DNA from: an uncultured Eubacteriales bacterium
GTDB lineage: Bacteria; Bacillota; Clostridia; Lachnospirales; Lachnospiraceae
DNA length: 64,000 nt
Reading direction: 5' to 3'
NCBI GenBank assembly: GCA_900316115.1
Contig: ONBN01000002.1
Span: forward strand, 32,082 to 96,081
A program made the position numbers and the translations under genes. The stretch's first letter is position 1. The number at the start of each line of letters is the position of its first letter. Positions 1 to 8,691 of this stretch are shown here, piece by piece. The notes below the pieces were generated by a model. That model had not been told where the DNA came from and made no database searches. It saw only the letters and a list, made by a program, of their open reading frames with translations.

Positions 1-1173
1 CCAGATAAAAGGAGTATTGCCCAGCTTGTCCATCTGCTGCCGGATCCTCTCCTGTCCCATAGGATTATTCTTTGCATACTGGACCTCTCCGCCAGAGGCT
101 GTTACAGTTCTGCCCTGGCAGGTTATTTCCAGTATAACAGGACTTCCGGGAAAAAGTATTAAATTCCCATAAATTTTTTCTTTTCTTTTTCTTAGCTGGA
201 GAGAAACCTCCCCTGTTTTCTTTTCATTGGAAAAGGCCATCATGGAAGGGCCGCCCTGCATTTTATAATAGCCTGTACAGGATCCTCCCCTGTTAAACAG
301 ATCCAACAGATATTTCCGATCTTTTTCTTCTACCTGATAGGCTTCCTTTCCATTCTTTTCCAGAAGATCCAGATATTTCCGATATACAGCAGTCACTCCG
401 GCTGTATATTCCGGCTGTTTCATCCTTCCTTCGATCTTAAGAGAGGTCACCCCGGCCTCCAGGATCTCCGGCAGTATCTCAATCGTGCAAATGTCCTTCA
501 GACTTAAAGGACACATCTGTCCCTTTCCTTTATAGTCCTTTCCTCTGTCCAGAGAAGTATCATACGGCAGGCGGCAGGGCTGTGCACACCTGCCTCTGTT
601 GCCGCTTCTGCCTCCAAGAATACTGCTCATCAGACACTGGCCTGAATAGCTGTAGCACAAAGCGCCATGTACAAAGGCTTCGATCTCCAGGCTGCTTTCC
701 TGATGCATCCTGAATAATTCTTGAAGGGTAAGCTCCCTGGCTGCCACCACTCTGGTTGCTCCCTGTTTTTCCAGAAATTTCATCCCCTTCGGCCCTGTTA
801 CTGCCATCTGGGTGCTTGCATGGAGATGCAGCAGTGGAAAAGCTTCTTTCAGTGCTGCAAAAACTCCAAAATCCTGTACGATCACCCCATCCAGGCCCGC
901 CTGGTAAAAGGGTTGCAGATAAGGGATCAGTTCTTCATAAAGTTCTTTATTTTTTAAAAGGGTATTCACTGTAAGATACAGTTTTTTCCCATAAATATGT
1001 GCCATGTCAATGGCCTGAAGCAGTTCTTCATCCGAAAAATTCCTGGCATAGGCCCTGGCGCCAAACCTGGCACCCCCTACATACACTGCATCTGCGCCTG
1101 CGCCCAAAGCTGCTTCAAACCCCTGATATGAACCAGCCGGTGCAAGCAGTTCAACCTTCCTGTCCTGACTCAA
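1..1173 (-). CDS. U32 family peptidase (collagenase-like), 3' end beyond window
   Basis: The 391 codons visible encode the N-terminal part of a U32 peptidase. The protein opens with SQDRKVELLAPAGS and continues with ADAVYVGG near residue 29, both typical of the family. The U32 signature region appears further on as EAFVHGALCYSYSGQC followed by GNRGRCAQPCR. Family members act as proteases or, in related branches, in tRNA or RNA hydroxylation; the substrate here is unknown. The start is a TTG at 1173 because AGGAGG lies 7 bases upstream and no ATG fits. The frame is open to base 1, where the segment after the signature suggests the longer form with a C-terminal DUF3656-like region (inference). 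It follows zapA closely, a common Clostridia arrangement. Confidence 0.9.
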   Translation of the reverse strand, partial: MSQDRKVELLAPAGSYQGFEAALGAGADAVYVGGARFGARAYARNFSDEELLQAIDMAHIYGKKLYLTVNTLLKNKELYEELIPYLQPFYQAGLDGVIVQDFGVFAALKEAFPLLHLHASTQMAVTGPKGMKFLEKQGATRVVAARELTLQELFRMHQESSLEIEAFVHGALCYSYSGQCLMSSILGGRSGNRGRCAQPCRLPYDTSLDRGKDYKGKGQMCPLSLKDICTIEILPEILEAGVTSLKIEGRMKQPEYTAGVTAVYRKYLDLLEKNGKEAYQVEEKDRKYLLDLFNRGGSCTGYYKMQGGPSMMAFSNEKKTGEVSLQLRKRKEKIYGNLILFPGSPVILEITCQGRTVTASGGEVQYAKNNPMGQERIRQQMDKLGNTPFIW

Positions 1174-1225
1174 TATGCTCCCTCCTATAAAAAAGAGGAT
1201 TACCTGTAAGCAATCCCCCTCGTTC

Positions 1226-1633
1226 TTATTTCAGCATTTCATCCAGTTCTTTTTCCAGTTCCTTTACTTTGCCTTCCAGGCGGTTCTTCTGGTCAATCGC
1301 TTCCTGCTCTGTCTTCCTGGCCTCCTCGATCTGCATTTTCAGTGAGATCAGCTCGTGCTTCAGATCATACATCTCCTGATCCTTCTGCTGCAGATCCTGT
1401 TCATAAGTCTCTACCTGCTTCCTTGCCTTAAAATAGTCATCTGTAATATTCAGGCTGAGAAGGGTATGCTTCGTCTCCATAGGCTGTCTGCTGTAGCCTG
1501 GCATCTCGCTAAGCTCTGACAACTTCCTGTTCATATAATTCGCAACCTGCTGAAAATACTCGGAAGATTCGTAACCTCCCAATGTAATGATCTTCCCACC
1601 GATAATTACCTGCGCCGTATTCTTGACCGCCAT
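1226..1633 (-). CDS. zapA: Cell division protein ZapA
   Basis: This 135-residue protein starts MAVKNTAQVIIGGKIITLGG, the ZapA N-terminal fold that binds FtsZ, and continues into a long charged coiled coil from about residue 75 to the end (repeated KxxE/ExxL). ZapA promotes bundling of FtsZ filaments at the division ring in the cytoplasm. The length is greater than the roughly 90-110 residues of many ZapA proteins because the coiled coil is extended. A GGAGG sits 9 bases before the ATG. It lies between ruvB and the U32 peptidase, and a promoter can be placed just upstream. Confidence 0.88.
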   Translation of the reverse strand: MAVKNTAQVIIGGKIITLGGYESSEYFQQVANYMNRKLSELSEMPGYSRQPMETKHTLLSLNITDDYFKARKQVETYEQDLQQKDQEMYDLKHELISLKMQIEEARKTEQEAIDQKNRLEGKVKELEKELDEMLK

Positions 1634-1722
1634 CCGTACAAGCCTCCTGCTCTTCTTCTATCTGTAATCATTTAAACCAATATAAATGGAATATTTTCTC
1701 TGTTTGGCACTTCTGCCGTTCT

Positions 1723-1751
1723 ATTATAATCGAAATAAGTAAAAATGTATA
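1723..1751 (-). promoter_or_regulatory. Predicted sigma-A promoter for zapA
   Basis: On the minus strand TATACA (1751-1746) and a perfect TATAAT (1728-1723) are separated by 17 bases. The site falls in the gap between the ruvB stop and the zapA start. The -35 box matches consensus at only four of six positions. Confidence 0.45.
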
Positions 1752-1754
1752 GCA

Positions 1755-2759
1755 TTATTTTTCGGATGGCAGAGGATAGCCCAGATGTTCGTATGCCCTG
1801 GCAGTTGCAATACGGCCTCTTGGCGTCCTTCCAAGAAATCCATTTTGCAAAAGATAAGGCTCATATACATCCTCAAGCGTGCCTGCATCTTCTCCAATGG
1901 CTGCTGCCAGTGTTTCCAGGCCAACAGGGCCTCCCTGAAAGTTCTGGATCATGGTCTGAAGGATCTTTCGGTCCAGCTTGTCCAGCCCGTAAGAATCCAC
2001 TTCCAGCAGATCCAGGGCAAAATTCGCCACATCCAAAGTGATCCTTCCGTCATATTTTACCTGTGCAAAATCCCTGACCCTCTTTAAAAGGCGGTTTGCA
2101 AGACGAGGCGTACCTCTGGAACGCTTGGCGATCTCAGCCGCCCCCTTGGGATCGATCTCCACACCCAGCACCTGTGCAGAACGGATCACAATGGTGGCCA
2201 ACTCCTGCTGGCTGTAAAATTCCAGATGATGTACTACTCCAAAACGATCCCGCAAAGGAGCAGATAAAAGCCCTGCCCTTGTAGTGGCTCCAACCAGGGT
2301 AAATCTTGGAAGATCCAGACGGATGGATCTGGCTGATGCCCCCTTGCCGATCATAATATCAATGGCAAAATCCTCCATGGCAGGATAAAGAACCTCTTCC
2401 ACCTGCCGGTTCAGCCTGTGGATCTCGTCTACAAACAGTACATCGCCCTCTTGAAGGTTATTTAAAATAGCAGCCATCTCCCCCGGCTTCTCAATGGCCG
2501 GACCTGATGTTACCTTCAGGTGAGTACCCATTTCATTGGCAATAATCCCGGATAGAGTAGTCTTTCCTAGTCCTGGAGGTCCGTAAAAAAGCACATGGTC
2601 CAGAGCATCATGTCTTTGCTTGGCTGCTTCTATGTAAATCCTCAGGGTATTCTTTGTCTTTTCCTGTCCGATATACTCATCCAGTGTCCTTGGACGAAGA
2701 CTGCCCTCCAGCGTATAGTCTTCTTCTGTTACATCTGTGGTAATGATCCTGTTCTCCAT
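1755..2759 (-). CDS. ruvB: Holliday junction branch migration helicase RuvB
   Basis: The 334-residue AAA+ motor is full length. Walker [10 protein letters not shown] lies at residues 60-68, Walker B VLFVDEIH at about 107-114, and the sensor segment GATTRAG follows at about 155. The C-terminal winged-helix part contains [10 protein letters not shown] and the family ending TPRGR. RuvB hexamers drive branch migration of Holliday junctions with RuvA in the cytoplasm. AAGGGG lies upstream of the ATG. The gene follows ruvA by 22 bases, so ruvAB are co-transcribed. Confidence 0.97.
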   Translation of the reverse strand: MENRIITTDVTEEDYTLEGSLRPRTLDEYIGQEKTKNTLRIYIEAAKQRHDALDHVLFYGPPGLGKTTLSGIIANEMGTHLKVTSGPAIEKPGEMAAILNNLQEGDVLFVDEIHRLNRQVEEVLYPAMEDFAIDIMIGKGASARSIRLDLPRFTLVGATTRAGLLSAPLRDRFGVVHHLEFYSQQELATIVIRSAQVLGVEIDPKGAAEIAKRSRGTPRLANRLLKRVRDFAQVKYDGRITLDVANFALDLLEVDSYGLDKLDRKILQTMIQNFQGGPVGLETLAAAIGEDAGTLEDVYEPYLLQNGFLGRTPRGRIATARAYEHLGYPLPSEK

Positions 2760-2781
2760 TTCTTGTTCCCCTTATCCAACA

Positions 2782-3390
2782 TCAGAAATTCTTAAGAGCT
2801 GCCTTCAGAATCTCTTCCACATTCTCCAGATTAACCCCTGTTACAGAGCGCACTGCAGCATATGCCTCTGTACTGCTGTAGCCCAGGGCTGTCAATGCTT
2901 CCACTGCCTCTCTCTTGACATCCGTCATACCATCCGGTGATACTACTGCTCCAGCCGTTTCATGGGCCAGCTTCTGCTCAAAAGCCTCTTCAAGGCTTAA
3001 CTTATCCCTAAGCTCCAGGATCAGCTTCTGGGCAGTCTTTTTCCCAATACCGGGGGCCTTTGAAACAGTCTTGGCATCATCTGCCAGAATAGCAAACCTA
3101 AGCTCATCTGCTGACAGACCGGACAGAACGCCCAGCGCCCCTTTAGGACCAATGCCATTCACACCAAGTAAAAGCCTGAACATGGCAAGATCGTCTTTCT
3201 GAAGAAAGCCAAACAGAACCATAGCGTCTTCCCGTACCTGAAAATATGTATGAATTTTATATTCTTCCCCTATATGGATCCTGGAAAGGTCATTGCCGGT
3301 CATGAAAATCTCGAAACCTATACCATTGTTTTCAAGGATCACAGAGGTTTCTGTCATATCTGATGCTTTTCCCCTAACAAATGAAATCAT
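2782..3390 (-). CDS. ruvA: Holliday junction DNA-binding protein RuvA
   Basis: This 202-residue protein has the RuvA N-terminal OB fold (starting MISFVRGKA) and two helix-hairpin-helix motifs, around VNGIGPKGALGVL and APGIGKKTAQKL. The C-terminal three-helix domain (EALTALGYSSTEA) contacts RuvB. It forms tetramers that hold the four-way junction. AAGGAG lies 6 bases before the ATG. It is first in the ruvAB pair. Confidence 0.97.
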   Translation of the reverse strand: MISFVRGKASDMTETSVILENNGIGFEIFMTGNDLSRIHIGEEYKIHTYFQVREDAMVLFGFLQKDDLAMFRLLLGVNGIGPKGALGVLSGLSADELRFAILADDAKTVSKAPGIGKKTAQKLILELRDKLSLEEAFEQKLAHETAGAVVSPDGMTDVKREAVEALTALGYSSTEAYAAVRSVTGVNLENVEEILKAALKNF

Positions 3391-3422
3391 GGAACGCTCC
3401 TTAAAATCCGTAAATTTGTTTC

Positions 3423-3451
3423 ATCATACCACAGTTTAAAGAAAAGCGCAA
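3423..3451 (-). promoter_or_regulatory. Predicted promoter for ruvAB
   Basis: TTGCGC (3451-3446) and TATGAT (3428-3423) on the minus strand are 17 bases apart, about 35 bases upstream of the ruvA start. The -10 box matches five of six consensus bases; the -35 is weak after TTG. Confidence 0.4.
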
Positions 3452-3539
3452 ACATCCATTCGATAGCGATATCCATTCCACAGCCACTCTCATTCAATTA
3501 CAGACCTTATATGCCATGTAAAATGTACAGCTGACGCCA

Positions 3540-3571
3540 AAAACCGGCCCCACAGATTTGCGGACCGGTCT
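3540..3571 (-). terminator. Rho-independent terminator of the rnf operon
   Basis: On the minus strand a GC-rich stem (ACCGGTCC with GGGCCGGT) closes a short loop and is followed by TTTTT. It lies about 65 bases past the rnfB stop. Confidence 0.65.
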
Positions 3572-3634
3572 TTTACTCTTTAATTAAATGTTTTTATAAT
3601 TTATGATGTGCGTGTCATAGACCCTTACACTGAT

Positions 3635-4168
3635 CTACTGGATAATGCCCCTTGGACATGCTTCTTTACACTGACCACAGCCTGTACATTTGTCAGGATC
3701 GATCTGTGCACAGAAATCCGTTACTGTGATGGCTCCATTCGGGCAGGTCTTCTCACATTTCTTACATCCGATACAGCCAACTTCACATGCAGTAGTCACT
3801 GCCTTGCCTTTCGCATGGGAACTGCAGCCTACAAAGATCTGCTGTTCATATGGGATCAGCTGGATCAGATGCCTTGGACACTTTGCCACACACTTCCCAC
3901 AGGCTTTACAGGTTTCCCTGTCTACCACAGCCACACCATCGATCACATGGATGGCATCAAAAGGACAGACCTTGACGCAGCTTCCAAAGCCAAGACAGCC
4001 ATAGGTACACATCTTTGCCCCGCCATTTGGCACAAAAGCCATCATTTCGCAGTCTTCCACACCAGTGTACTGGTAATAATCCTTTGTCTTGTCACAGGTA
4101 CCCTTACACTTTACAAATGCAGTCTGACGGATACTTTTTTCCTGCCTCCTGTCCCATGATACCGGCAA
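3635..4168 (-). pseudogene. rnfB: rnfB, 3' fragment (ferredoxin-like domains), out of frame with the 5' fragment
   Basis: This frame carries the C-terminal two thirds of RnfB. The true RnfB sequence begins after the shift point at SIRQTAFVKCKG; residues encoded before that are an out-of-frame artefact, so the ATG at 4168 is not a genuine start. Four Cys clusters follow: CTYGCLGFGSCVKVCP, CKACGKCVAKCP, CEVGCIGCKKCEKTCP and CTGCGQCKEACP, as expected for the multi-cluster RnfB of anaerobic Clostridia. It would pass electrons from ferredoxin into the complex at the cytoplasmic face. The full span 3635-4427 has exactly one surplus base. Removing one A from the run of six at 4135-4140 restores a 263-residue RnfB. 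Confidence 0.85.
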
Positions 4169-4427
4169 TGATCTTACCTACCGGCTCGCCACCTACCGGA
4201 CAGCGGTTCACAGGTGCTTCTCCTTTTGCAATGGCAGCCGCAAGGCCGTCACAGCCCGGATATCCGCATCCGCCACAGTTATTACCAGGAAGAGCCTCCC
4301 GGATAGCAACTTCTTTTTCATCTACTTCCACAGCAAACTTCTTCCCTGCAGCCCCCAGAAAAACACCGATAAAAAGGCCGACAAGGGCAACAAGTACAGT
4401 TGCTGTTACGATCGCCCCAATATTCAT
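4104..4427 (-). pseudogene. rnfB: rnfB, 5' fragment (membrane anchor and first Fe-S cluster)
   Basis: This fragment holds the RnfB start, one membrane helix (residues 5-27), and the first cluster motif C51-x2-C54-x4-C59 with C76. After GQEAG at about residue 95 the frame leaves the family sequence and ends at a stop 12 codons later. The continuation lies in the next frame (3635-4168). The start is secure because it follows rnfA by 12 bases. A truncated 107-residue product would lack all ferredoxin-like clusters. A +1 programmed shift is unlikely because no stop or rare codon sits at the A run; a sequencing indel or a real mutation is more likely. Confidence 0.85.
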
Positions 4428-4439
4428 CTTACCCCCTCC

Positions 4440-5015
4440 TTAAATCAGTCCGGAAAATCCAAAGAATGCAATGGCCATAAGACCGGCTGTGATCAGCACG
4501 ATAGGAAAGCCCTGGAATGACTTTGGAATGTTGTTGTATGCAATTTTCTCACGGATACCAGCCATAAGCACAATGGAAATGGTAAATCCAACTGCAGTGG
4601 CAAATCCGTTTACAGTGCCCTGAAGGATTCCGTAATCTTTCTGTACATTGATCAGCGCCACACCGAGAACTGCACAGTTGGTAGTGATCAGAGGAAGGTA
4701 CACGCCAAGAGCCTTATACAGGGCAGGCATGCTCTTTTTCAGGAACATCTCCACAAACTGTACCAGTGCTGCAATGATCAGGATAAAAACGATGGTCTGC
4801 AGATAGGTCAGATCCAGGGGTACAAGGATAAACTTGTAGATCAGGCTTGTAACAAAGGAGGACAGAGTGATAACAAAAATAACTGCCCCACCCATTCCTG
4901 CTGCTGTATCTGTAGTCTTTGAAACACCAAGGAATGCACACAGTCCAAGGAACTGACTAAGCACTACGTTATTTACAAGAGCTGCACTTACAATGATCAA
5001 AAGCATTTCTTTCAT
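4440..5015 (-). CDS. rnfA: Rnf complex subunit A
   Basis: The 191-residue protein MKEMLLIIVSAALVNNVVLS has six predicted membrane helices and the conserved helix segment NNVVLSQFLGLCAF of the RnfA/NqrE family. With RnfE it forms the membrane core that holds an Fe-S cluster between the two half-channels. The start at 5015 overlaps the rnfE stop in ATGA, so translation is probably coupled; upstream in-frame codons have no family similarity. Confidence 0.95.
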   Translation of the reverse strand: MKEMLLIIVSAALVNNVVLSQFLGLCAFLGVSKTTDTAAGMGGAVIFVITLSSFVTSLIYKFILVPLDLTYLQTIVFILIIAALVQFVEMFLKKSMPALYKALGVYLPLITTNCAVLGVALINVQKDYGILQGTVNGFATAVGFTISIVLMAGIREKIAYNNIPKSFQGFPIVLITAGLMAIAFFGFSGLI

Positions 5016-5734
5016 GACTCTTTGCCTCCCTTCCCACTGCACATGGTATTTCCGCAGGCAGCACATCCACCGCCGCATCCGGACCCGGAATTACTTGGAT
5101 CGATCCCACGTTTTGCAGCACCGATCTTAAATTTATTCTGGATTGCTGAAAGGGCAGCAAGTACAAAGAATGCACCTGGCGCAAGCACGAAAATAGTGAT
5201 AGGCTGATAGCCGCCTTTGCCTGCAGCATCTGCCAGCGGGATGATCTGGTGTCCAAAAAGGGCACCTGCACCGATCAGTTCCCTTACTGCACCGATACAT
5301 GTAATACTTACTGTAAAACCAAGTCCCATACCAATACCATCAAACAGGGATGCAACCGGCGGATTCTTGGAAGCATAAGCTTCCGCCCTTCCAAGGATGA
5401 TACAGTTTACCACGATCAGTGGAATGTAAATACCAAGGGAAGAATAAAGCGCAGGTATAAAGCCCTGAAGAAGCATCTGTACAATTGTAACAAAAGAAGC
5501 AACTACAACAATATATGCAGGCATCCTGACTCTGTCCGGAATAAAATTACGAAGCAGGGAGATCATCAGGTTGGAGGCTGCCAGGATCACTGTAGTGGTA
5601 AGTCCCATACCAATACCATTCACAGCTGAAGTGGTGATTGCAAGTGTAGGACACATGCCCAGCATCAGCACAAATGTAGGGTTTTCTTTAATGATTCCGT
5701 TATAAAGCCGTTCTGAAGGTGAATTCTGTTTCAT
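5012..5734 (-). CDS. rnfE: Rnf complex subunit E
   Basis: This 240-residue integral membrane protein belongs to the RnfE/NqrD family, shown by NPTFVLMLGMCPTLA near the N-terminus and six hydrophobic helices. A Cys-rich tail (GSGCGGGCAACGN) near the C-terminus is an addition found in many clostridial RnfE proteins; its role is unknown. ATG at 5734 overlaps the rnfG stop (TGATG), which I preferred over the GTG one codon upstream. Confidence 0.94.
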   Translation of the reverse strand: MKQNSPSERLYNGIIKENPTFVLMLGMCPTLAITTSAVNGIGMGLTTTVILAASNLMISLLRNFIPDRVRMPAYIVVVASFVTIVQMLLQGFIPALYSSLGIYIPLIVVNCIILGRAEAYASKNPPVASLFDGIGMGLGFTVSITCIGAVRELIGAGALFGHQIIPLADAAGKGGYQPITIFVLAPGAFFVLAALSAIQNKFKIGAAKRGIDPSNSGSGCGGGCAACGNTMCSGKGGKES

Positions 5735-6360
5735 CACTGATTGTCCCCCTCTCCTGCCAGCTGCATCTCATAACGATATGCACACAGTCCGGCATTTACA
5801 CCGTTTGTCATGGCATTTGTTGTAATGGTAGCGCCGCTTAATGCATCGATCTGGTCATCCCCGGACGCTCCTGTCTTTGTATATGTGATCTTCTCTGTCT
5901 TTCTGTCCTTAAACTGATCCTTAAAACTGTCTGTATCTGCACGCATACCCATTCCAGCAGTCTCGCTGATAGAAAGGAAAGAAATACCGGTCATGGTTCC
6001 GTCTTCCTTTACACCCATGGCGAATTTGATATCGCCTCCATATCCTTCGGAGGTGGTAACTGTAAAGGCATATCCCAGTGCCTTGCCGGAATCATCCTTT
6101 GCAAGCATTACTTCATTAATGCTTTCCCCGGAATATCCCTGCTCATCTAGATAAGCTTCCAGATCCGGATCCTCTGTATCGGTTACAGTCTCAAAAGAGG
6201 CTGCATCTGCAAAAACAGCTTTATAAGCCTCTGACTTTTCTTTTGCCTCCTGCTTTGCGATAGGATCTGCGGTAATATCATGTACGATCCCCAGAAGAAG
6301 ACCTGAGATCAGTGTGATCACAGTCAGGGCAATGGCATCTTTTATGATTCTGTTACTCAT
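5734..6360 (-). CDS. rnfG: Rnf complex subunit G (covalent FMN)
   Basis: The 208-residue protein has one N-terminal membrane helix (about residues 8-27) and an extracytoplasmic FMN-binding domain. The flavinylation motif DALSGAT (162-168) places the covalent FMN on Thr168, attached by an ApbE-type transferase that is not encoded in this window. The start at 6360 has GGAGGG upstream and overlaps the end of rnfD by 8 bases. Longer in-frame extensions run inside rnfD and are not credible. Confidence 0.94.
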   Translation of the reverse strand: MSNRIIKDAIALTVITLISGLLLGIVHDITADPIAKQEAKEKSEAYKAVFADAASFETVTDTEDPDLEAYLDEQGYSGESINEVMLAKDDSGKALGYAFTVTTSEGYGGDIKFAMGVKEDGTMTGISFLSISETAGMGMRADTDSFKDQFKDRKTEKITYTKTGASGDDQIDALSGATITTNAMTNGVNAGLCAYRYEMQLAGEGDNQ

Positions 6361-7333
6361 GTTTTTTCCCTCCTTTTCCAAAGGCGGTAGGACAGGTAAA
6401 CCGTTCGATCTGCGGTACAAGAAGATTGCAGAAAATGATAGCATAGGAAACGCCCTCTGCAGAAGCACCGAACAGACGGAACACACCGGTAACAATACCC
6501 AGACAGATACCGTATACATACTGCCCCTTTGGTGTGATCGGTGATGTTACATAATCCGTTGCCATGAACCAAGCTCCCAGCATCAGACCGCCGGAGAACA
6601 GCTCACTGAACAGATAATTCATATCAAAGCCCTTTCCCGAAAAACACAGGTACAGGATTACAAAAACAGAAAATGTACCCAGATATGTAAGCGGGATCTT
6701 CAGATCGATCACCTTAAAGGTGAGAAGGATCACTGCGCCTAAAAGGATCGCCAGCGCAGATGTTTCGCCAATGGTTCCCTGGATATTTCCCACAAAAAGA
6801 TTCCTGATAGGAACAGAGCCTGAAGCAAAGCCATGATCCTTTAATGCAGCCAAAGGTGTAGCACCTGTAACTGTATCCACCACTCCCTTAAAACTGTCAG
6901 AAACAGAAAAATCTGTCATTCTTGCAGAAAAAGAGATCAGCAGGAAACATCTTGCAGCCAGTGCAGGATTCATAAAATTCTGCCCCAGGCCTCCAAACAG
7001 CTGCTTCACAACAATAATAGCAAAAATACTTCCAAGCACCGGGATCCATAAAGGGATGGAAACCGGCATATTCATTCCAAGCAAAAGCCCTGTAACGGCT
7101 GCGCTCCAGTCCTTTACTGTATTAGGCTTATGCATGAAATGATCATAAACCCACTCAGAACAGACTGCGGACAAAACAGACACACACAGCACAAGGAGAG
7201 CCCGGAATCCGAAATTCCATACCCCTACTGCCGCTGCCGGAAGCAGTGCCACAAATACCATCTGCATAATTTTTGCTGTTGTCATCCGATCCCTTACATG
7301 GGGGTTGGATGACACATGTAACATTTCTCCCAT
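6353..7333 (-). CDS. rnfD: Rnf complex subunit D (covalent FMN)
   Basis: This 326-residue membrane protein of the NqrB/RnfD family starts MGEMLHVSSNPHVRDRMTT. It has about ten hydrophobic segments and the flavinylation motif DTVTGAT (153-159), so Thr159 should carry FMN. RnfD is part of the proposed ion path (Na+ or H+). AGGGGG lies 8 bases before ATG. It sits 14 bases after rnfC. Confidence 0.95.
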   Translation of the reverse strand: MGEMLHVSSNPHVRDRMTTAKIMQMVFVALLPAAAVGVWNFGFRALLVLCVSVLSAVCSEWVYDHFMHKPNTVKDWSAAVTGLLLGMNMPVSIPLWIPVLGSIFAIIVVKQLFGGLGQNFMNPALAARCFLLISFSARMTDFSVSDSFKGVVDTVTGATPLAALKDHGFASGSVPIRNLFVGNIQGTIGETSALAILLGAVILLTFKVIDLKIPLTYLGTFSVFVILYLCFSGKGFDMNYLFSELFSGGLMLGAWFMATDYVTSPITPKGQYVYGICLGIVTGVFRLFGASAEGVSYAIIFCNLLVPQIERFTCPTAFGKGGKKHE

Positions 7334-7347
7334 AATGTATGCCCCCT

Positions 7348-8664
7348 CTACTTCTTTTTACGGTTTGCAAGAATAATTTTACGCATGGACTTAATGCTCT
7401 GGGTCAGTGTCCTCTTTGCAGGGCAAATGTAGCTGCAGCAGCCACATTCGCAGCACTCCATACCATTCATCTTCTGGAAACCTTCCAGATCCCCATGCTC
7501 GGCCAGTGTAGCCAGTCTTGAAGGCATTACATGCCCGGGACAGACTTTTACGCAGCGTCCGCAGTTAATACATGCAGTAGCTTCTGATTCGGAAGCAGGA
7601 TCCTCTGCCATACACAAAAGTGCGGAACTTGTCTTCGTGCAGGGTACATGAAGATCAAACATGGCAAATCCCATCATAGGACCACCTGAGATCACTTTCT
7701 TAACATTCTCTTTCAAACCGCCGGCTGCCTGAACCAGTTCTTCCATATTGGTACCTGTAGGCACTTCATAATGGGCTGGATGGCTGATACCGTCACCGGT
7801 AATAGTAATGATCCTGTTCATAACCGGACGTCCAAGCAGTACAGCATTACAGATAGCTACCATGGTCTCTACGTTATCAACCACACACCCCACATCTGCC
7901 GGGAGCATGGAAGAATTGATCTCTCTGCCAGTCACTGCATAGATCAAAGTACGCTCACCACCCTGAGGGTATTTTGTCATCAGCTCTTTTACTTCGATCC
8001 GGGGAATATCCTGTACCAACTCCTTCATCTTCTGGATACAGTCCGGCTTGTTGTCCTCAATACAAATACAGCCTTTGGCGTGTTCAAAAAGGGTAAGCAC
8101 GATCCTCAGCCCGTCCACCACCTTCTGCGGCTCGTCCATCATCCTGCGGTAATCGCTGGTAATGTAAGGCTCACATTCTGCCCCGTTCACCAGGATATAT
8201 TCGATCTTATCAGGATCCTTAGGAGACAGCTTGACCTGGGTGGGAAAGCCTGCACCGCCCATACCCACAACGCCGCCTTCACGGATCCTGTCCAGGATCT
8301 CTTCTCTGGACAGATCTTCCAGTCTGGCTGGCACGAATTCTGCTTCTTTATATTCTCCGTCATTCTCAATGATAATGGAACTGACCATAGAACCAGTCGA
8401 GGTCAACCGTGGCTCAATCCCCTTTACTGTACCGGATACGGATGCATGCACAGGGGCAGATACAAAACCGCCTGCTTCAGCAATGACCTGACCTGCCAGC
8501 ACATGATCTCCTTTAGTTACCAGCGGCTTGGCCGGTGCACCGATATGCTGGGAAACTGGATATACCAGTTCTCCTTTAGGCAGATACTTTTCTGTAGGAC
8601 ATTCTTTTGACATGTCTTTTCCGTCAAAAGGATGCACGCCGCCTTTAAAGGTTAATAATCCCAT
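7348..8664 (-). CDS. rnfC: Rnf complex subunit C, NADH-binding
   Basis: The 438-residue peripheral subunit oxidises or reduces NAD(H). The Rossmann-like segment GVVGMGGAGF (131-140) marks the nucleotide/FMN site, followed by the SLBB-type region, and two [4Fe-4S] motifs lie at 365-376 (CINCGRCVKVCP) and 404-415 (CCECGCCSYICP). The length is normal. It is the first Rnf gene, giving the order C-D-G-E-A-B seen in acetogens and other Clostridia. GGAGG lies upstream. It follows the CmpB-type gene by 27 bases and may be transcribed with it. Confidence 0.95.
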   Translation of the reverse strand: MGLLTFKGGVHPFDGKDMSKECPTEKYLPKGELVYPVSQHIGAPAKPLVTKGDHVLAGQVIAEAGGFVSAPVHASVSGTVKGIEPRLTSTGSMVSSIIIENDGEYKEAEFVPARLEDLSREEILDRIREGGVVGMGGAGFPTQVKLSPKDPDKIEYILVNGAECEPYITSDYRRMMDEPQKVVDGLRIVLTLFEHAKGCICIEDNKPDCIQKMKELVQDIPRIEVKELMTKYPQGGERTLIYAVTGREINSSMLPADVGCVVDNVETMVAICNAVLLGRPVMNRIITITGDGISHPAHYEVPTGTNMEELVQAAGGLKENVKKVISGGPMMGFAMFDLHVPCTKTSSALLCMAEDPASESEATACINCGRCVKVCPGHVMPSRLATLAEHGDLEGFQKMNGMECCECGCCSYICPAKRTLTQSIKSMRKIILANRKKK

Positions 8665-8691
8665 ACTCTTTATTGCCTCCTCCAGTTTATT

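Noticed and set aside
4135-4140. Programmed ribosomal frameshift in rnfB
   Set aside because: The needed shift is +1, no stop or hungry codon sits at the A run and no -1 slippery heptamer/pseudoknot layout applies; RnfB is not known to use recoding.
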